DNA of 64,000 nt from assembly GCA_020736575.1 (NCBI GenBank), contig JAGPYM010000023.1, forward strand, positions 434,001 to 498,000, given 5' to 3'. The notes below the pieces were generated by a model. It was not told the DNA's origin. It saw only the letters and a program-made list of their open reading frames with translations, and did no database searches. Source of the DNA: Thelonectria olida (lineage: Eukaryota > Ascomycota > Sordariomycetes > Hypocreales > Nectriaceae). This document shows, one piece after another, positions 55,347-64,000 of the stretch (position 1 is the first letter of the stretch; every line of letters starts with the position of its first letter). A program made the position numbers and the translations under genes.

Positions 55347-57007
55347 CTAAACGACGAAAAGGAATTGACCAGCTACGGCACCGCAAATCACCAGCAAAAG
55401 AGCTGTGTACTTGTTCGTGAACTTATATAGAGCAGCCAGAGCAAGCAGGTAAAGCACTGCAGCAGGCCCGACCTGAGCAGTCATTGCAATCGCCTCTGCC
55501 ATGGGTTTGTCTTTGAACCTGTTGATGGATCCCTCGACGCTCGCTTTCAAGATCTGCACCGCAATGATGGCAATCACACCAATGACCGAGCCGCAGAGGC
55601 CGTCGAAGAAACGGGCGAGGACCTTGTTCTGAACTAACTTCTCGAGCAGTTTGTGTCCCGCAATGGTAAAGAGGAAACACGGAAAGAACATGCCCAACGT
55701 AATTACTACCGCACCAGCGAAGGCATTCGCGAGCGACTTATCGACATATCCTCCCTGAAATCCGACAAAAGTCGCAAAGATTACCAGTGGCGCGGGCAGA
55801 ACGTTGCCGATGGCAATGGCGTCGATGAACACGCTCTGGGGGAGCCATCCGCCCATGAGGACGGCTTCGACCTGAACGAAAGGTATCGCAGTGTATGCCC
55901 CACCAAAGGACAAACTCCCCGCAACCAAGCCAAGGACGAACAAATTAATGGTGGATGGGGTCTTGGCAATACCAAGAGCGAGGGAGACCGGAGACGGCAC
56001 GCCGTGGAAGACGACGTAAATGGCGTAGCCGACGTACTGGAGTATGAAAAGGGCCCCGGCAGGGATCCATAAGCGGCGGGCAACGAAGGCGTAAATGACG
56101 CCATAGAGGCCTAAAGAAATAAAACTAAAAGGGGTAGTAAGATCAGCAATGCGGTCCTTTGCAAGTTCATAAGACGCATCAAGAACCGAGGACAATCCGT
56201 CACGCCACGGAACAACTCGACGACAGTGCTTGGGTTGGACAGTGGAATGCAGGGTGGGAGGGGAATGCAGGAGGAACCAACATGTTGATACGGAGTGCGC
56301 CGTTTATAGCAGTGCAAACGGCCGCCATGATGAGAAAAGGGTCGACTTTTTGACTGTTATGCTTCCTCACTGAGTGGTCTGCAATCTTATGCGTTGCCCG
56401 AAGAATCTGCGACATAGTTAGCAACCTAATCCCATTTAGACAATTCCATGCCAAGATGTCCCACCATTGCCGCTACAATGGGCTGCAGCGCCCTAAAGGA
56501 GGCATTGAAGTACGTGTTTTCGAAGCCGGCGAGGGAATAGAGATAGCTTGCGAGAAGCATAAGAAGGAAGCCGGGAAGCATGAACGCAATTCCGGCGAGA
56601 ATGCCGCCCATACGGCCTGCAGACAGACAGCCAAAGAACATACATAACTCGGCAGCCTCGGGCCCTGGCAAGATCTGGTACACGGAGAAGACGCGCTGGA
56701 ATCGGGGGAGGGAGATCCACTTGTCTTGAACAACTAGGCGATCCTTGATCAAGGCGATCTGGGCAACTGGGCCCCCCCACGCGAACAGGCCGAAGTTGTA
56801 GAAGAAGAACCAGAATAAATTCAGGTAGGACAGTCGCGGGACGCTGGAATTGTCCTCAAGACCTAGTGCATCGTTGATGGATGTGGAAGTTGGGAGTGTT
56901 GGAGCCATGCTCGGCGGATTCATGGAAGCCGACTTTTCGACATCATCGAGGTTGGACACTACCTCAATTGGGTGGCTTGATGTCGGTGCTAATCCCTGAT
57001 TCGCCAT
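55347..57007 (-). CDS. ChrA-type chromate/anion transporter
   Basis: The complement starts at ATG 57007; exon 1 (57007-56465) encodes LSYLNLFWFFFYNFGLFAWGGPVAQIAL, shown in short blocks, and SVYQILPGPEAAELCMFFG, the N-half chromate transport domain. An intron with GCTAAC and CGCAG leads to exon 2 from 56406 (HKIADHSVRK). The last exon carries VLGLVAGSLSFGGAYTAIPF and IGNVLPAPLVIFATFVGF, the C-half. The protein expels chromate or a related oxyanion across the plasma or vacuolar membrane. The middle junction (56330-56110) could not be solved cleanly: frame changes between INMLVPPAF and LGLYGVIYAFVARR, so there is a non-obvious intron or a frameshift. Otherwise about 480 aa is intact. Confidence 0.8.
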
Positions 57008-57599
57008 AGCAGCGGTCGTTTTAACGCTTCAGAAGTCTGGAGTTGAGTCTCTCAAGCCTTTGATATCCTGGTGTTTACCAAGAGCGATCATCCCGTCACT
57101 TACTTCCAATATAACTGTTTCGGGTCTTGCAGAGTGGACGGACAAGCCAGCTCTGATTGGCTTATCTAGCCCCTTCGCCTAGACATGTTTGGTCTAGATA
57201 GTGCAAGTACTCCGGGACCAATGAAAAACTTGCGAATAATGTCAGTTGATGGACGGACAAGCGGCGCATGATTGGTCAGCCCTTCCCTGCTGCATCTTCA
57301 GAGCCCCCAACGCGTCAGATTCGAGCGATGTTGAACGTGGTCGGGCTCACCCACCTGCATGGAGGGGTCCAGCAGTCGCTTCTGGTTTCCACCCAATCCG
57401 ACTTCGAAAGTGCGGTCCGGAGCCAAGCCGACGCACACAAGCAGGATACCAGCAGTGACTCCACGATCCGCGACCTCGGCGCCGTGCCTTGTGAACGTCC
57501 GGAATACCAAGTGTAATGCCGCTTCAGAGAAGGCTTTTTGCAGAAAATGTCTCGTGGCGGATATCTCAACCCAAGTCCACCCATTCTGGGTTAAACACT

Positions 57600-58450
57600 T
57601 CATCCTACCATCCCATCTAGAACTTGCCAAATGACCTTCTTCTTCACAGCGCACCCTCCCTGGCCATTCGACGTACACCCGTTCTCTAAAGCCTCTGCAA
57701 CGTCGTCGATCCTCTCCTCAGATGTCGCGAAACGCATGAGCATCTCGTACGCCTTAGCACATTCAACTCCCTCCGTATCGCCGCCAGCAACAGGGACGAG
57801 CTCATCCGCAGCTGGAAGAACGAAAATCTGGGTCAGGTCCGCACCAGGGTTCTCCGCGAGGCGCGAGAGAAGCTTGCAGGGTGGCTTCGACCTCGCCGCC
57901 AGCAAGGGATCCCCGGACGGAGAGGAGGCTGACCGACAGACCTCCCCTAATCGAGATTGTGGGTCAATGCCGGTGGGCGGCATCGGGAACTGCAGGTCTT
58001 GGCTTGATCGCGACAGAGTGTCGCCCCCCTTGTCCCCAATGTTCAAAGATATATCGGTTGCGTGGATGAGTTCTGGAATATCCGGCATCTGCGTGGCGGA
58101 GGCTTTACAGGTGGTCTTGCGACCAGAGCCACTGCTACCGCTCGCGACTTCCACATTCTTTCTGTTAGAGGCGTGGTCCCTCGCCTTTTGCTCCAAGTCC
58201 GCCGCCGAGCACAGCACTCGTCACTCTCCCTACTTCCGCTTTCGCCTTGCTTTACCCAGGCGTCAACATCTTCGGGACTGAAACCAGCAAGGCCGAGGAG
58301 CTCCCGGAGCCTAGCATTTTCCTTCACAACCTGCTGAGCTGCAAGTTGCACTTCCTTCGTAGCTTGTACACCACGCTCTCGCGCCTCTTTCAGCCTTCGT
58401 TCGAGATCGGCCACGTATTCCTTGCGGCGGGCGCGATAGCGGCGCTTTTT
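57600..58450 (-). pseudogene. bZIP-like transcription factor remnant
   Basis: On the complement KKRRYRARRKEYVADLERR reads as a bZIP basic region, followed by a leucine-zipper-like helix and ENARLRELLGLAGFSPEDVD. At about 58215 the frame changes; the second frame continues LCSAADLEQKARDHA to CAKAYEMLMRFATSEERIDD and CSNGQGGCAVKK-type end (GQGGCAVKKKVIWQVLDG). This C-terminal block is typical of a fungal bZIP subfamily. The gene lacks its start: sequence before KKKRRY reads into an in-frame stop next to the transposon end at 58480-58554. Truncation plus frameshift means it is dead. Confidence 0.7.
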
Positions 58451-58479
58451 TTTAGCTTAAATTTAAATTTTCAAAATTC

Positions 58480-58554
58480 TTAAAAAAAGGCGATCTAAGG
58501 TGGAAATTCTGCTGCGACATTCGCTTGTCTGCGACATTCGCTTATCAAGTACGT
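58480..58554. repeat. Solo pogo-type terminal repeat, right end
   Basis: Read on the complement the end is ACGTACTTGATAAGCGAATG, followed by the same AAGCGAATGTCGCAG unit a second time after ACA. The layout (ACGT, GATAAGCGA, duplicated 14-bp unit) matches the end of the complete element at 52114, with different bases in the repeat. TA follows at 58555. The element body to the left is missing. Confidence 0.65.
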
Positions 58555-58701
58555 TATACTACACTATTAAATCTGATAAATTCGTCCGAGTCTATATCCG
58601 CGCTAATAGCTCTAGTTGTAGCGGCATATAGCACTTGTTCCCGTAGAAAGCCATATTTCAAGTCCTTTGGGCTGTGAGGGGCAGGGAGCTGATGCTCTCC
58701 A

Positions 58702-60510
58702 TGGTGGACGAAGCCCGTTTATGGGGCTCTGGATTCTCTGACCCTAGATGGATTGCACCTTCCCACTACGGGCGGCTACCTCGAACACTTGTTGTGCGCA
58801 GCATATAGCAGTGCGAGTGTAGCTCATCTGGCGGATGTAGCAAGGCTCGTGGCATCCAAACTGCAGAGATTGGGTTTCGGGAATCTTCTTGCCGAACAAA
58901 CAATGAGAGTACACTCAGCCTACGAAAGCCTAGGGTTGGCAGCTCCAAAGGATTTGCTGGACACGCCTGCGGTTGAATCCATTGTCGAGCTTTTTGAATG
59001 TCTCGGCCGTCTGACCGAAGAGGGTATCGTGGTTAGGATCACGGGTTCAAACGGTACTCTTCACATTCTTGGGATTGCCCTTTTCTTGTTCCCTCTTGAT
59101 ACGATTGTCACTGTGGAGTCGCTCATTATCCATGAAGGATCTGGTCGCAGAGTTATCATTGAGCTCTGTGCCGACAAGCAAACCCAAGTTCAACTGGAAA
59201 AGGAGCTCAACCCACAGCCGCTTTTTACGCTCCCTATAAAGAGCCATGGGGGTGAAGACAAAATTACAGACAACTGTTCGTTTGTATGGGAGGGATGGCT
59301 TGCTCGAAAACTTCAACTTGAATTCGCCAAAGTTGGGGTCACCTGCACTACGCAAGTTTTAATGGCATGTTCCACTATCCTCATTTATCTGGCACCAAAG
59401 TACACCGGCAACCCTCTTTACAGAACGGACACCTCGTTGCCGCACCGCGGGATTGAGGGCCTATTGGGGCAATATCCCCGTGATAGAATGGAACATGTGT
59501 GTCGGTCAGTCTTGCTAGAACCTCCCGAGCAGACTGAGGCGGACTTCAAATCGCAATGGGAAAAATTTGTCTTGATCCTGGAGCGGGCGCTTGAGCGGGT
59601 GGCATGCTCTTGCTCGTCGTGCAACTTGTCTACAGGCTGGCCAGAGACTGACGGGCGAAAGAACAAACAACAACTGGCGTGCCCCCTCTACCGACTCTGG
59701 GGAACGATTGGTCAGGTTCTAACAGCTGGAGCCTGCTGTTTCCTGATCAATGTTCGTGGCTCAGTCGCTGTTCCAGGGCGGCTGCCGCCCAACGTGGCTG
59801 GAGAAATCATATCTCGAGCCTTCATCGGTAAAAGGGCTTACATTTCAACTAGAGACCTCCATACTCAAACTTTTAGTATGTTCGCCGAGTATTCAAGCGA
59901 GACCAGCAAACTGGGTAGGAGCTCAGGTGCATGCACAATATTCCCAACTGTATTGGAGACTTTCGTGGTTCACTCTGATGGACTTTTTACCTTTGAACTT
60001 CGAGATGGAGTATTTATATTTGAAACTCGATATTACGACAGACTCTCTACTGATGGGGAATCCCGACCCAGAGCAAGAAAGTCATTATTGAGTGGCCCTT
60101 TTGAAGTCATCCCCTCAAGCATTGGAGAGCATTCCACCATGACAGTCACAATACGCGAAGCTTACGATCGGCTCGTTCTACAAGCAACTGTGCATGCACT
60201 TGGAAGCTATATTCGTATAGACATGGCGTCGATAATCTACGGGTATATGGGCCTCCAACGAACACAAGAATGTGAGCATCGACTGGATGTTCCCTTGAGT
60301 GAAAAATACAAAAAGGGAGTGATAATAACCGGCGTTAACATGCCTAGAGGAGTTGGGTCAAGATTGTCTATAGCTATGACACGACAAAACCGGGAGGCTC
60401 AACTTCTCTGTTGCGAAGGTGGTGTCAAGTGTCTTCTTTTGCAGGAGTGTTGTTTGGATTGTGGGGTTGAGCAGGCCCAAGCGGATGATTTTCATGTTTT
60501 AATTGTATGA
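58702..60510 (+). CDS. Fungal-specific uncharacterised protein, start unclear
   Basis: The frame is open from a stop at 58690-58692 to 60510, about 602 codons, with no ATG before about codon 50. The first residues PWWTKPVYGALDSLTL are already family-like, so the real start is upstream and lost, or in an unseen exon. It contains LPTTGGYLEHLL, ALFLFPLDTIVTVES, IFPTVLETFVVHSDGLF and ends in DFHVLIV with a Cys cluster just before (LLLQECCLDCGV). I recall similar roughly 600-residue proteins in many copies in plant-associated Sordariomycetes; the function is unknown. The gene is bracketed by two pogo-type ends (58554 and 60566), which may mean it moved or was interrupted. Confidence 0.6.
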   Translation, partial: WWTKPVYGALDSLTLDGLHLPTTGGYLEHLLCAAYSSASVAHLADVARLVASKLQRLGFGNLLAEQTMRVHSAYESLGLAAPKDLLDTPAVESIVELFECLGRLTEEGIVVRITGSNGTLHILGIALFLFPLDTIVTVESLIIHEGSGRRVIIELCADKQTQVQLEKELNPQPLFTLPIKSHGGEDKITDNCSFVWEGWLARKLQLEFAKVGVTCTTQVLMACSTILIYLAPKYTGNPLYRTDTSLPHRGIEGLLGQYPRDRMEHVCRSVLLEPPEQTEADFKSQWEKFVLILERALERVACSCSSCNLSTGWPETDGRKNKQQLACPLYRLWGTIGQVLTAGACCFLINVRGSVAVPGRLPPNVAGEIISRAFIGKRAYISTRDLHTQTFSMFAEYSSETSKLGRSSGACTIFPTVLETFVVHSDGLFTFELRDGVFIFETRYYDRLSTDGESRPRARKSLLSGPFEVIPSSIGEHSTMTVTIREAYDRLVLQATVHALGSYIRIDMASIIYGYMGLQRTQECEHRLDVPLSEKYKKGVIITGVNMPRGVGSRLSIAMTRQNREAQLLCCEGGVKCLLLQECCLDCGVEQAQADDFHVLIV

Positions 60511-60565
60511 AATCTAATTTGAAGAATGATTAACAACCCGATCATGAATAACTAAGTTACTTGTA

Positions 60566-60590
60566 ACGTACTTGATAAGCGCCATTTTCA
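60566..60590. repeat. Solo pogo-type terminal repeat, left end
   Basis: ACGTACTTGATAAGCG begins at 60566 after TA (60564-60565). Its first 16 bases are the exact complement of the end at 58539-58554. No matching right end is found before base 64000. Confidence 0.6.
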
Positions 60591-60596
60591 ACCTTT

Positions 60597-60837
60597 AGCA
60601 TCCAGCTTTCGGCATCCAGCTTTCGGCATCCAACTTTCGGCATCCAACTTTCGGCATCCAACTTTCGGCATCCAACTCTTGACCGCCAAAACTCAGGAAC
60701 CAACCTAATATATAACGATTCGAGAGAAAAAGAAAGCATAAAGTTAAAAGGTTTTGGCCCCGCCCCGAAGGTAGGTCGCGCAGGACGGGGCCGAGACCCC
60801 CGGAGAAAAGCTGCGTCTTTCCACATAATGGTCTCGG
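60597..60837. repeat. 14-bp tandem array plus GGGGTCTCGG element, copy 2
   Basis: Six 14-bp units (GGCATCCAACTTTC consensus) occupy 60597-60678; the element at 60788-60837 (GGCCGAGACCCCCGGAGAAA, then AGCT and TTTCCACATAATGGTCTCGG) matches 23952-23997. The array reads as a repeated peptide on the complement (KLDAESWMPKVGCR) but I regard it as non-coding. Confidence 0.75.
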
Positions 60838-61234
60838 TGAATAAAGTCAAGATAGGCGGGGCGCTTTAGTCGGGGCAAGGTTGTTTGAGACTGAACCGGT
60901 ATTAAATAGCTTGGTGTCAACTATAAAACAATTAAAGCGCCGCACGCAAGCAAGGCTGCCTAGAGATATCCAGCCCGCCTCCTTTCCCAGCCCCCGCTAA
61001 GACCTCTTTCTTCTCCCCTCCCCTCCATTCTATTATGCCGACCATCACTGTTGAAGTAAACGTCCTTTTCGATCCACCAGCCAGCTTAGAGGATCTTGCT
61101 GCTGGTGAGATATTGCCAACCTCTATCAGCGCCAAGGCCGGTGGGGACGGTGAACCCGGGGATGCTCGCTAAGGGGAGAACGATACCAGTAGAGCCGGTA
61201 TCTACGAATGGGCGGTAACTAGATATTATCTGAA

Positions 61235-62203
61235 TTAATAGTGGACCCCGGGCCGCCATTGCTGAGTTGGATGGGGACGTGATATTGGCTGGTGAATGGG
61301 GTGGTTCTGGTTTTGCCAGAGTTGGAAATCGATCGCATCGATCGATATCGATTGCGCGGCCCTCTCAGTCGATCGATACTCATTATCCTTATCTACGGTG
61401 ATCCTGCCCACCAATTGAAGAACTTGTCTCCAATTGTCCCCTTCAAGGAGACTAAGAGGAAGGGCTGGCTGATAAATGCCAGCTTTACTCCAGGAACGAA
61501 GGCACTGAGCCATGGCTACAATATGGCGTCGCAGGCTGGATCCCTCAAGGGAAAGTTTTTCTTTTAATATCGCTGGTTTGTCTTGTTCTTTGCTGCCTTG
61601 ACTAACCCAACGTTCCTCCATGATGGAAAACATCCTGTTTAGAGCCGTCCGTTTCAGCAGAGCGCGCGAGGCCATGGCCTCATTGGATTGCCAGCGAGTA
61701 CAGACGTTTTGAACCCATGTAAGGACAGGTTCAGCCGGGGCGGTTTGTCGTTGCGCTTCATAAAAATCCTCGACAAGTTGACTGCTCGTTCGAAGAGCGA
61801 TGCCAATATTGTGAAGCTTGCCAAATGGCCCAAACTTGCGGTACTTATCCACTTCCTCGGCCTTAATGGTCTGGTGGAGTGGGTACTGATTCTGACTCTC
61901 TTCTGGGACTGTCTCGAGCTCGAAGCTTTCTTCCATGCTCGGCACATCGAAGTCGTCATCGGTCGCCAGCTCATTGATGGCGTCGGACAACTGGCGCTGC
62001 TCGTCTTTTTCCGCCATGAAGTCCTTATCGCCCCAGTAAGCGAGTTCAGAAAACGAGGGGCACAGCGAATTCGTAGCGTTGTCAAGCGTGCAGTACCCGA
62101 TCCTGAACCCGAATAACAGCTTAGAGAGGCGACTCCATACGGAGTACGAATCGCATAGTACCTCTTGCTGGTCCGGCTCGTCCTTTCTCGACAAGCCAAT
62201 CAT
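61235..62203 (-). pseudogene. hAT transposase remnant, internally deleted
   Basis: The complement frame reads [14 protein letters not shown], which is the second catalytic Asp block of hAT. It jumps directly to [12 protein letters not shown], so the expected Cys/His block between is deleted. Then come [17 protein letters not shown] and [18 protein letters not shown], both characteristic of the hAT core. The C-terminal dimerisation domain is absent: the end, [16 protein letters not shown], is not family sequence. It differs from the hAT at the left edge of the window. Confidence 0.7.
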
Positions 62204-62214
62204 GGCATGCCCAA

Positions 62215-62590
62215 ATGAGCTTGTCCACCGTAAATGCTCCCAGTTCTCCGGCGTCCCTCGCCAACGAAGACGAGCTCCTTATCAGCCTTGACCATTCTGT
62301 CGCATTCGCCGCGCAGTGTGATGAGCAATTTATGGACGGTGAGTTGCGAGCGGGAAGTGGGCGGCCGGAAATCGCTTGGGGATACAAATGCCGTACGTGT
62401 GTGTATTAGTACGGTGTTGGATTTGCAATTCCATCTTCAAGATGCTTTTGGTGTCGAGCGCAATAACGATGCTAAGATAAAAAGACCGAGATACGACAGC
62501 GACGATATCCCACCCTCGAAGAGGAAGAAAGCACAACAGTGTCGCAATAACTCTGAAGAAAACGACCTACGAAAGCGGCCCATTTCCTGA
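62215..62590 (+). pseudogene. Possible zinc-finger protein fragment
   Basis: The plus strand encodes [34 protein letters not shown] and, one frame over, STVLDLQFHLQDAFGVE, then DSDDIPPSKRKKAQQC. The C-x2-C and H-x-L pattern with a basic cluster resembles transposon-associated C2H2 proteins. A frame change near 62400 separates the two halves. It overlaps the stop of the WD40 gene on the other strand. Confidence 0.25.
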
Positions 62591-64000
62591 GAACTGCATC
62601 ACTAATACACGACCTGAGCGGCAGCCAATAGCGACCGTCGATCCCGCCACGGCTGAACTCAACGGCCGATAATCCGGCGGAAGCCAAAGCAAACCCTTTT
62701 TATCTTTCTCAATCCACAAACCGTCTGCGCTTATACCGTAGCCATAGCGGCTAACATCTCGTAGAGAAGCCTCACTCAGTAGTGTATCAATAACAGACGG
62801 TAGATCCAAGTTCTGAACTCCAAGATCAGTAGACACACGAGAGTTAGTTATTGGATCGAACGAAAAGCGAGTTATCGGCCTGTCGACATTGAGCGTCTGG
62901 AGGCAAGTGCCCGTAGCCGCATCCCAGATCTTGATTGTCTTATCGAGCGAACTCGAGGCGAGACGCCGGCCATCTGGTGAGAAAATGACTGATATCACCG
63001 AACTGTTGTGGCCCTTAAGCGTCCGGAGGCAGGCGCCCGTACCTGCATCCCAGATCTTGATTATCTTATCGCGCGAACCCGAAGCGAGCCGCCGGCCATC
63101 CTGCGAGAAGACGACTAAGTTCACTATCCAATCATGGCCCTCGAGCGTCTGGAGGCAAGCGCCCGTAGCTGCATCCCAGATCTTGACCGTCTTATCGTAT
63201 GAACCTGAGGCGAGCCGCTGGCCATCGGCCGAGAAGACGGTTGTGTTCACCGTATTGCTATGGCCCTCAAGCGTCTGGAGGTAAGCGCCCGTAGCCGCAT
63301 CCCAGATCTTAATTGTCTTATCGTATGAACCCGAGGCGAGCCGCCGGCCATCGGCCGAGAAGATGACTGAGTTCACCATATTACTATGTCCCTCAAGCGT
63401 CTGGAGGTAAGCGCCCATAGCAGCATCCCAGATCTTGATTGTCTTATCGTATGAACTTGAAGTAAGCCGCCGGCCATCGGCCGAGAAGACGACTGAGTTC
63501 ACCGTATTGCTATGGCCCTCAAGCGTTTGGAGACAAGCGCGGGTAGCCGCATCCCAGATCTTGATTGTCTTATCGCCCGACCCCGAAGCGAGCCGCCGGT
63601 CATCCCGCGAGAAGGCAACTGAGTTCACTGAACTATTGTGGCCCTCGAGCGTCTGGAGGCAAGCGCCCGTAGCCGCATCCCAGATCTTAATTGTCTTATC
63701 GTATGAACCTGAGGCGAGCCACTGGCCATCGGCCGAGAAGGTAACTGAGTTCACCCATTCGGCGTGACCCTCGAGCGTCTTGAGGCAAGTACCCATAGCC
63801 GCATCCCAGATCTTGATTTTCTTATCGCCCGAACCCGAAGCGAGCCGCCGGTCATCCCGCGAGAAGGCAACTGAGTTCACTGAACTATTGTGGCCCTCGA
63901 GCGTTTTGAGGCAAGCGCCCGTAGCCGCATCCCAGATCTTGATTGTCTTGTCGCCGGAACCCGAGGCGAGCCGCCGGCTATCGGCCGAGAAGACGACTGA
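62567..64000 (-). CDS. WD40-repeat C-terminal part of a NOD-like receptor, cut by window edge
   Basis: The frame is open at base 64000 and ends at 62567. It contains nine 42-residue WD40 units (126-nt period), each with FSxDxRRLASGS, DKTIKIWDAATG and LQTLEGH. The units are nearly identical at the DNA level, so the array can gain or lose blades by recombination. After the last blade comes the tail WLPPDYRP, AIGCRSGRVLVMQFS, typical of the HET-E/HET-D/NWD receptor class in fungi. The NACHT and N-terminal effector domains should lie to the right of the window. No disablement is visible. Confidence 0.9.
   Translation of the reverse strand, partial: SVVFSADSRRLASGSGDKTIKIWDAATGACLKTLEGHNSSVNSVAFSRDDRRLASGSGDKKIKIWDAAMGTCLKTLEGHAEWVNSVTFSADGQWLASGSYDKTIKIWDAATGACLQTLEGHNSSVNSVAFSRDDRRLASGSGDKTIKIWDAATRACLQTLEGHSNTVNSVVFSADGRRLTSSSYDKTIKIWDAAMGAYLQTLEGHSNMVNSVIFSADGRRLASGSYDKTIKIWDAATGAYLQTLEGHSNTVNTTVFSADGQRLASGSYDKTVKIWDAATGACLQTLEGHDWIVNLVVFSQDGRRLASGSRDKIIKIWDAGTGACLRTLKGHNSSVISVIFSPDGRRLASSSLDKTIKIWDAATGTCLQTLNVDRPITRFSFDPITNSRVSTDLGVQNLDLPSVIDTLLSEASLRDVSRYGYGISADGLWIEKDKKGLLWLPPDYRPLSSAVAGSTVAIGCRSGRVLVMQFSGNGPLS

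Noticed and set aside
60557..60850. Minus-strand ORF with SRVGCRKLDAESWMPK repeats as a protein
   Set aside because: The 14-bp unit is not a multiple of three and only looks regular over two units; a non-coding tandem array explains it better.
62889..63767. Plus-strand ORFs with repeated SVWRQ units
   Set aside because: Antisense shadow of the WD40 array.
1..64000. tRNA, rRNA or CRISPR features
   Set aside because: I found no cloverleaf-compatible A and B boxes, no rRNA-like segment, and no spaced direct repeats of CRISPR type; the tandem arrays have no unique spacers.
1..64000. A Starship captain (DUF3435 tyrosine recombinase) as the organiser of the cargo-rich region
   Set aside because: No recombinase with the R-H-R-Y pattern is visible on either strand, so a Starship cannot be supported from this window.

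Overview
The window looks like a repeat-rich, gene-poor compartment of a filamentous ascomycete (Pezizomycotina, probably a Sordariomycete). The evidence is short 45-80 nt introns with GTAAGT/GTACGT-type donors and CTAAC/CTAAT branch points, a fungal V-ATPase a subunit, a LaeA-like methyltransferase, a PTH11-like rhodopsin-domain protein, a NACHT receptor with an amyloid-like motif, and fungal transposons (pogo/Fot1-like, Tc1-like, hAT, Tad1-like LINE, Helitron, MULE). The species cannot be named from the sequence.

Layout. 0-4.3 kb: 5' part of a hAT transposase at the left edge, a TGAGTTA repeat, a 5'-truncated CoA-dependent acyltransferase, and MULE and Tc1 fragments. 4.4-7.2 kb: one clean housekeeping gene, V-ATPase subunit a, with five exons that splice in frame. 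7.2-13.2 kb: almost empty, holding only the orphan tail of a WD40 receptor, a truncated coiled-coil ORF and one orphan exon of a RidA-family gene. 13.2-14.7 kb: a seven-exon LaeA-like methyltransferase. 15.4-19.7 kb: broken cupin, then a divergent pair, a short unknown protein (minus) and a TPR-CHAT protease (plus) split by a single in-frame TAG. 20.3-32.2 kb: orphan NLR N-terminal pieces, a small secreted cysteine-containing protein, two low-complexity predicted proteins and a PTH11-like receptor. 32.4-43.2 kb: permease, LINE, Helitron, DNA-ligase and AAA+ ATPase fragments. 43.4-49.9 kb: a five-exon gene (predicted 2,094 aa) encoding a SesA-like N-domain, a PP/sigma-like amyloid motif, NACHT, ankyrin repeats and a roughly 900-residue C-terminal module I do not recognise. 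52.1-54.0 kb: a structurally complete pogo-like transposon. 55.3-60.5 kb: a ChrA-type chromate transporter, a bZIP remnant, and a fungal-specific protein bracketed by two pogo-type ends. 60.6-64.0 kb: a repeat array, hAT remnant, and the C-terminal WD40 part of another receptor that runs off the right edge.

How it fits together. Intact single-copy genes (V-ATPase a, LaeA-like, PTH11-like, ChrA, secreted protein) are islands among transposon debris and parts of at least four NOD-like receptor genes. The most interesting material is the innate-immunity/programmed-cell-death repertoire: the large NACHT-ANK receptor, an orphan amyloid-motif exon, a SesB-like N-terminal stub, two WD40 receptor C-termini, and the CHAT protease with its divergent neighbour. 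The neighbour could be the protease's substrate or a pore-forming effector, by analogy with fungal gasdermin/protease pairs. That link is inference.
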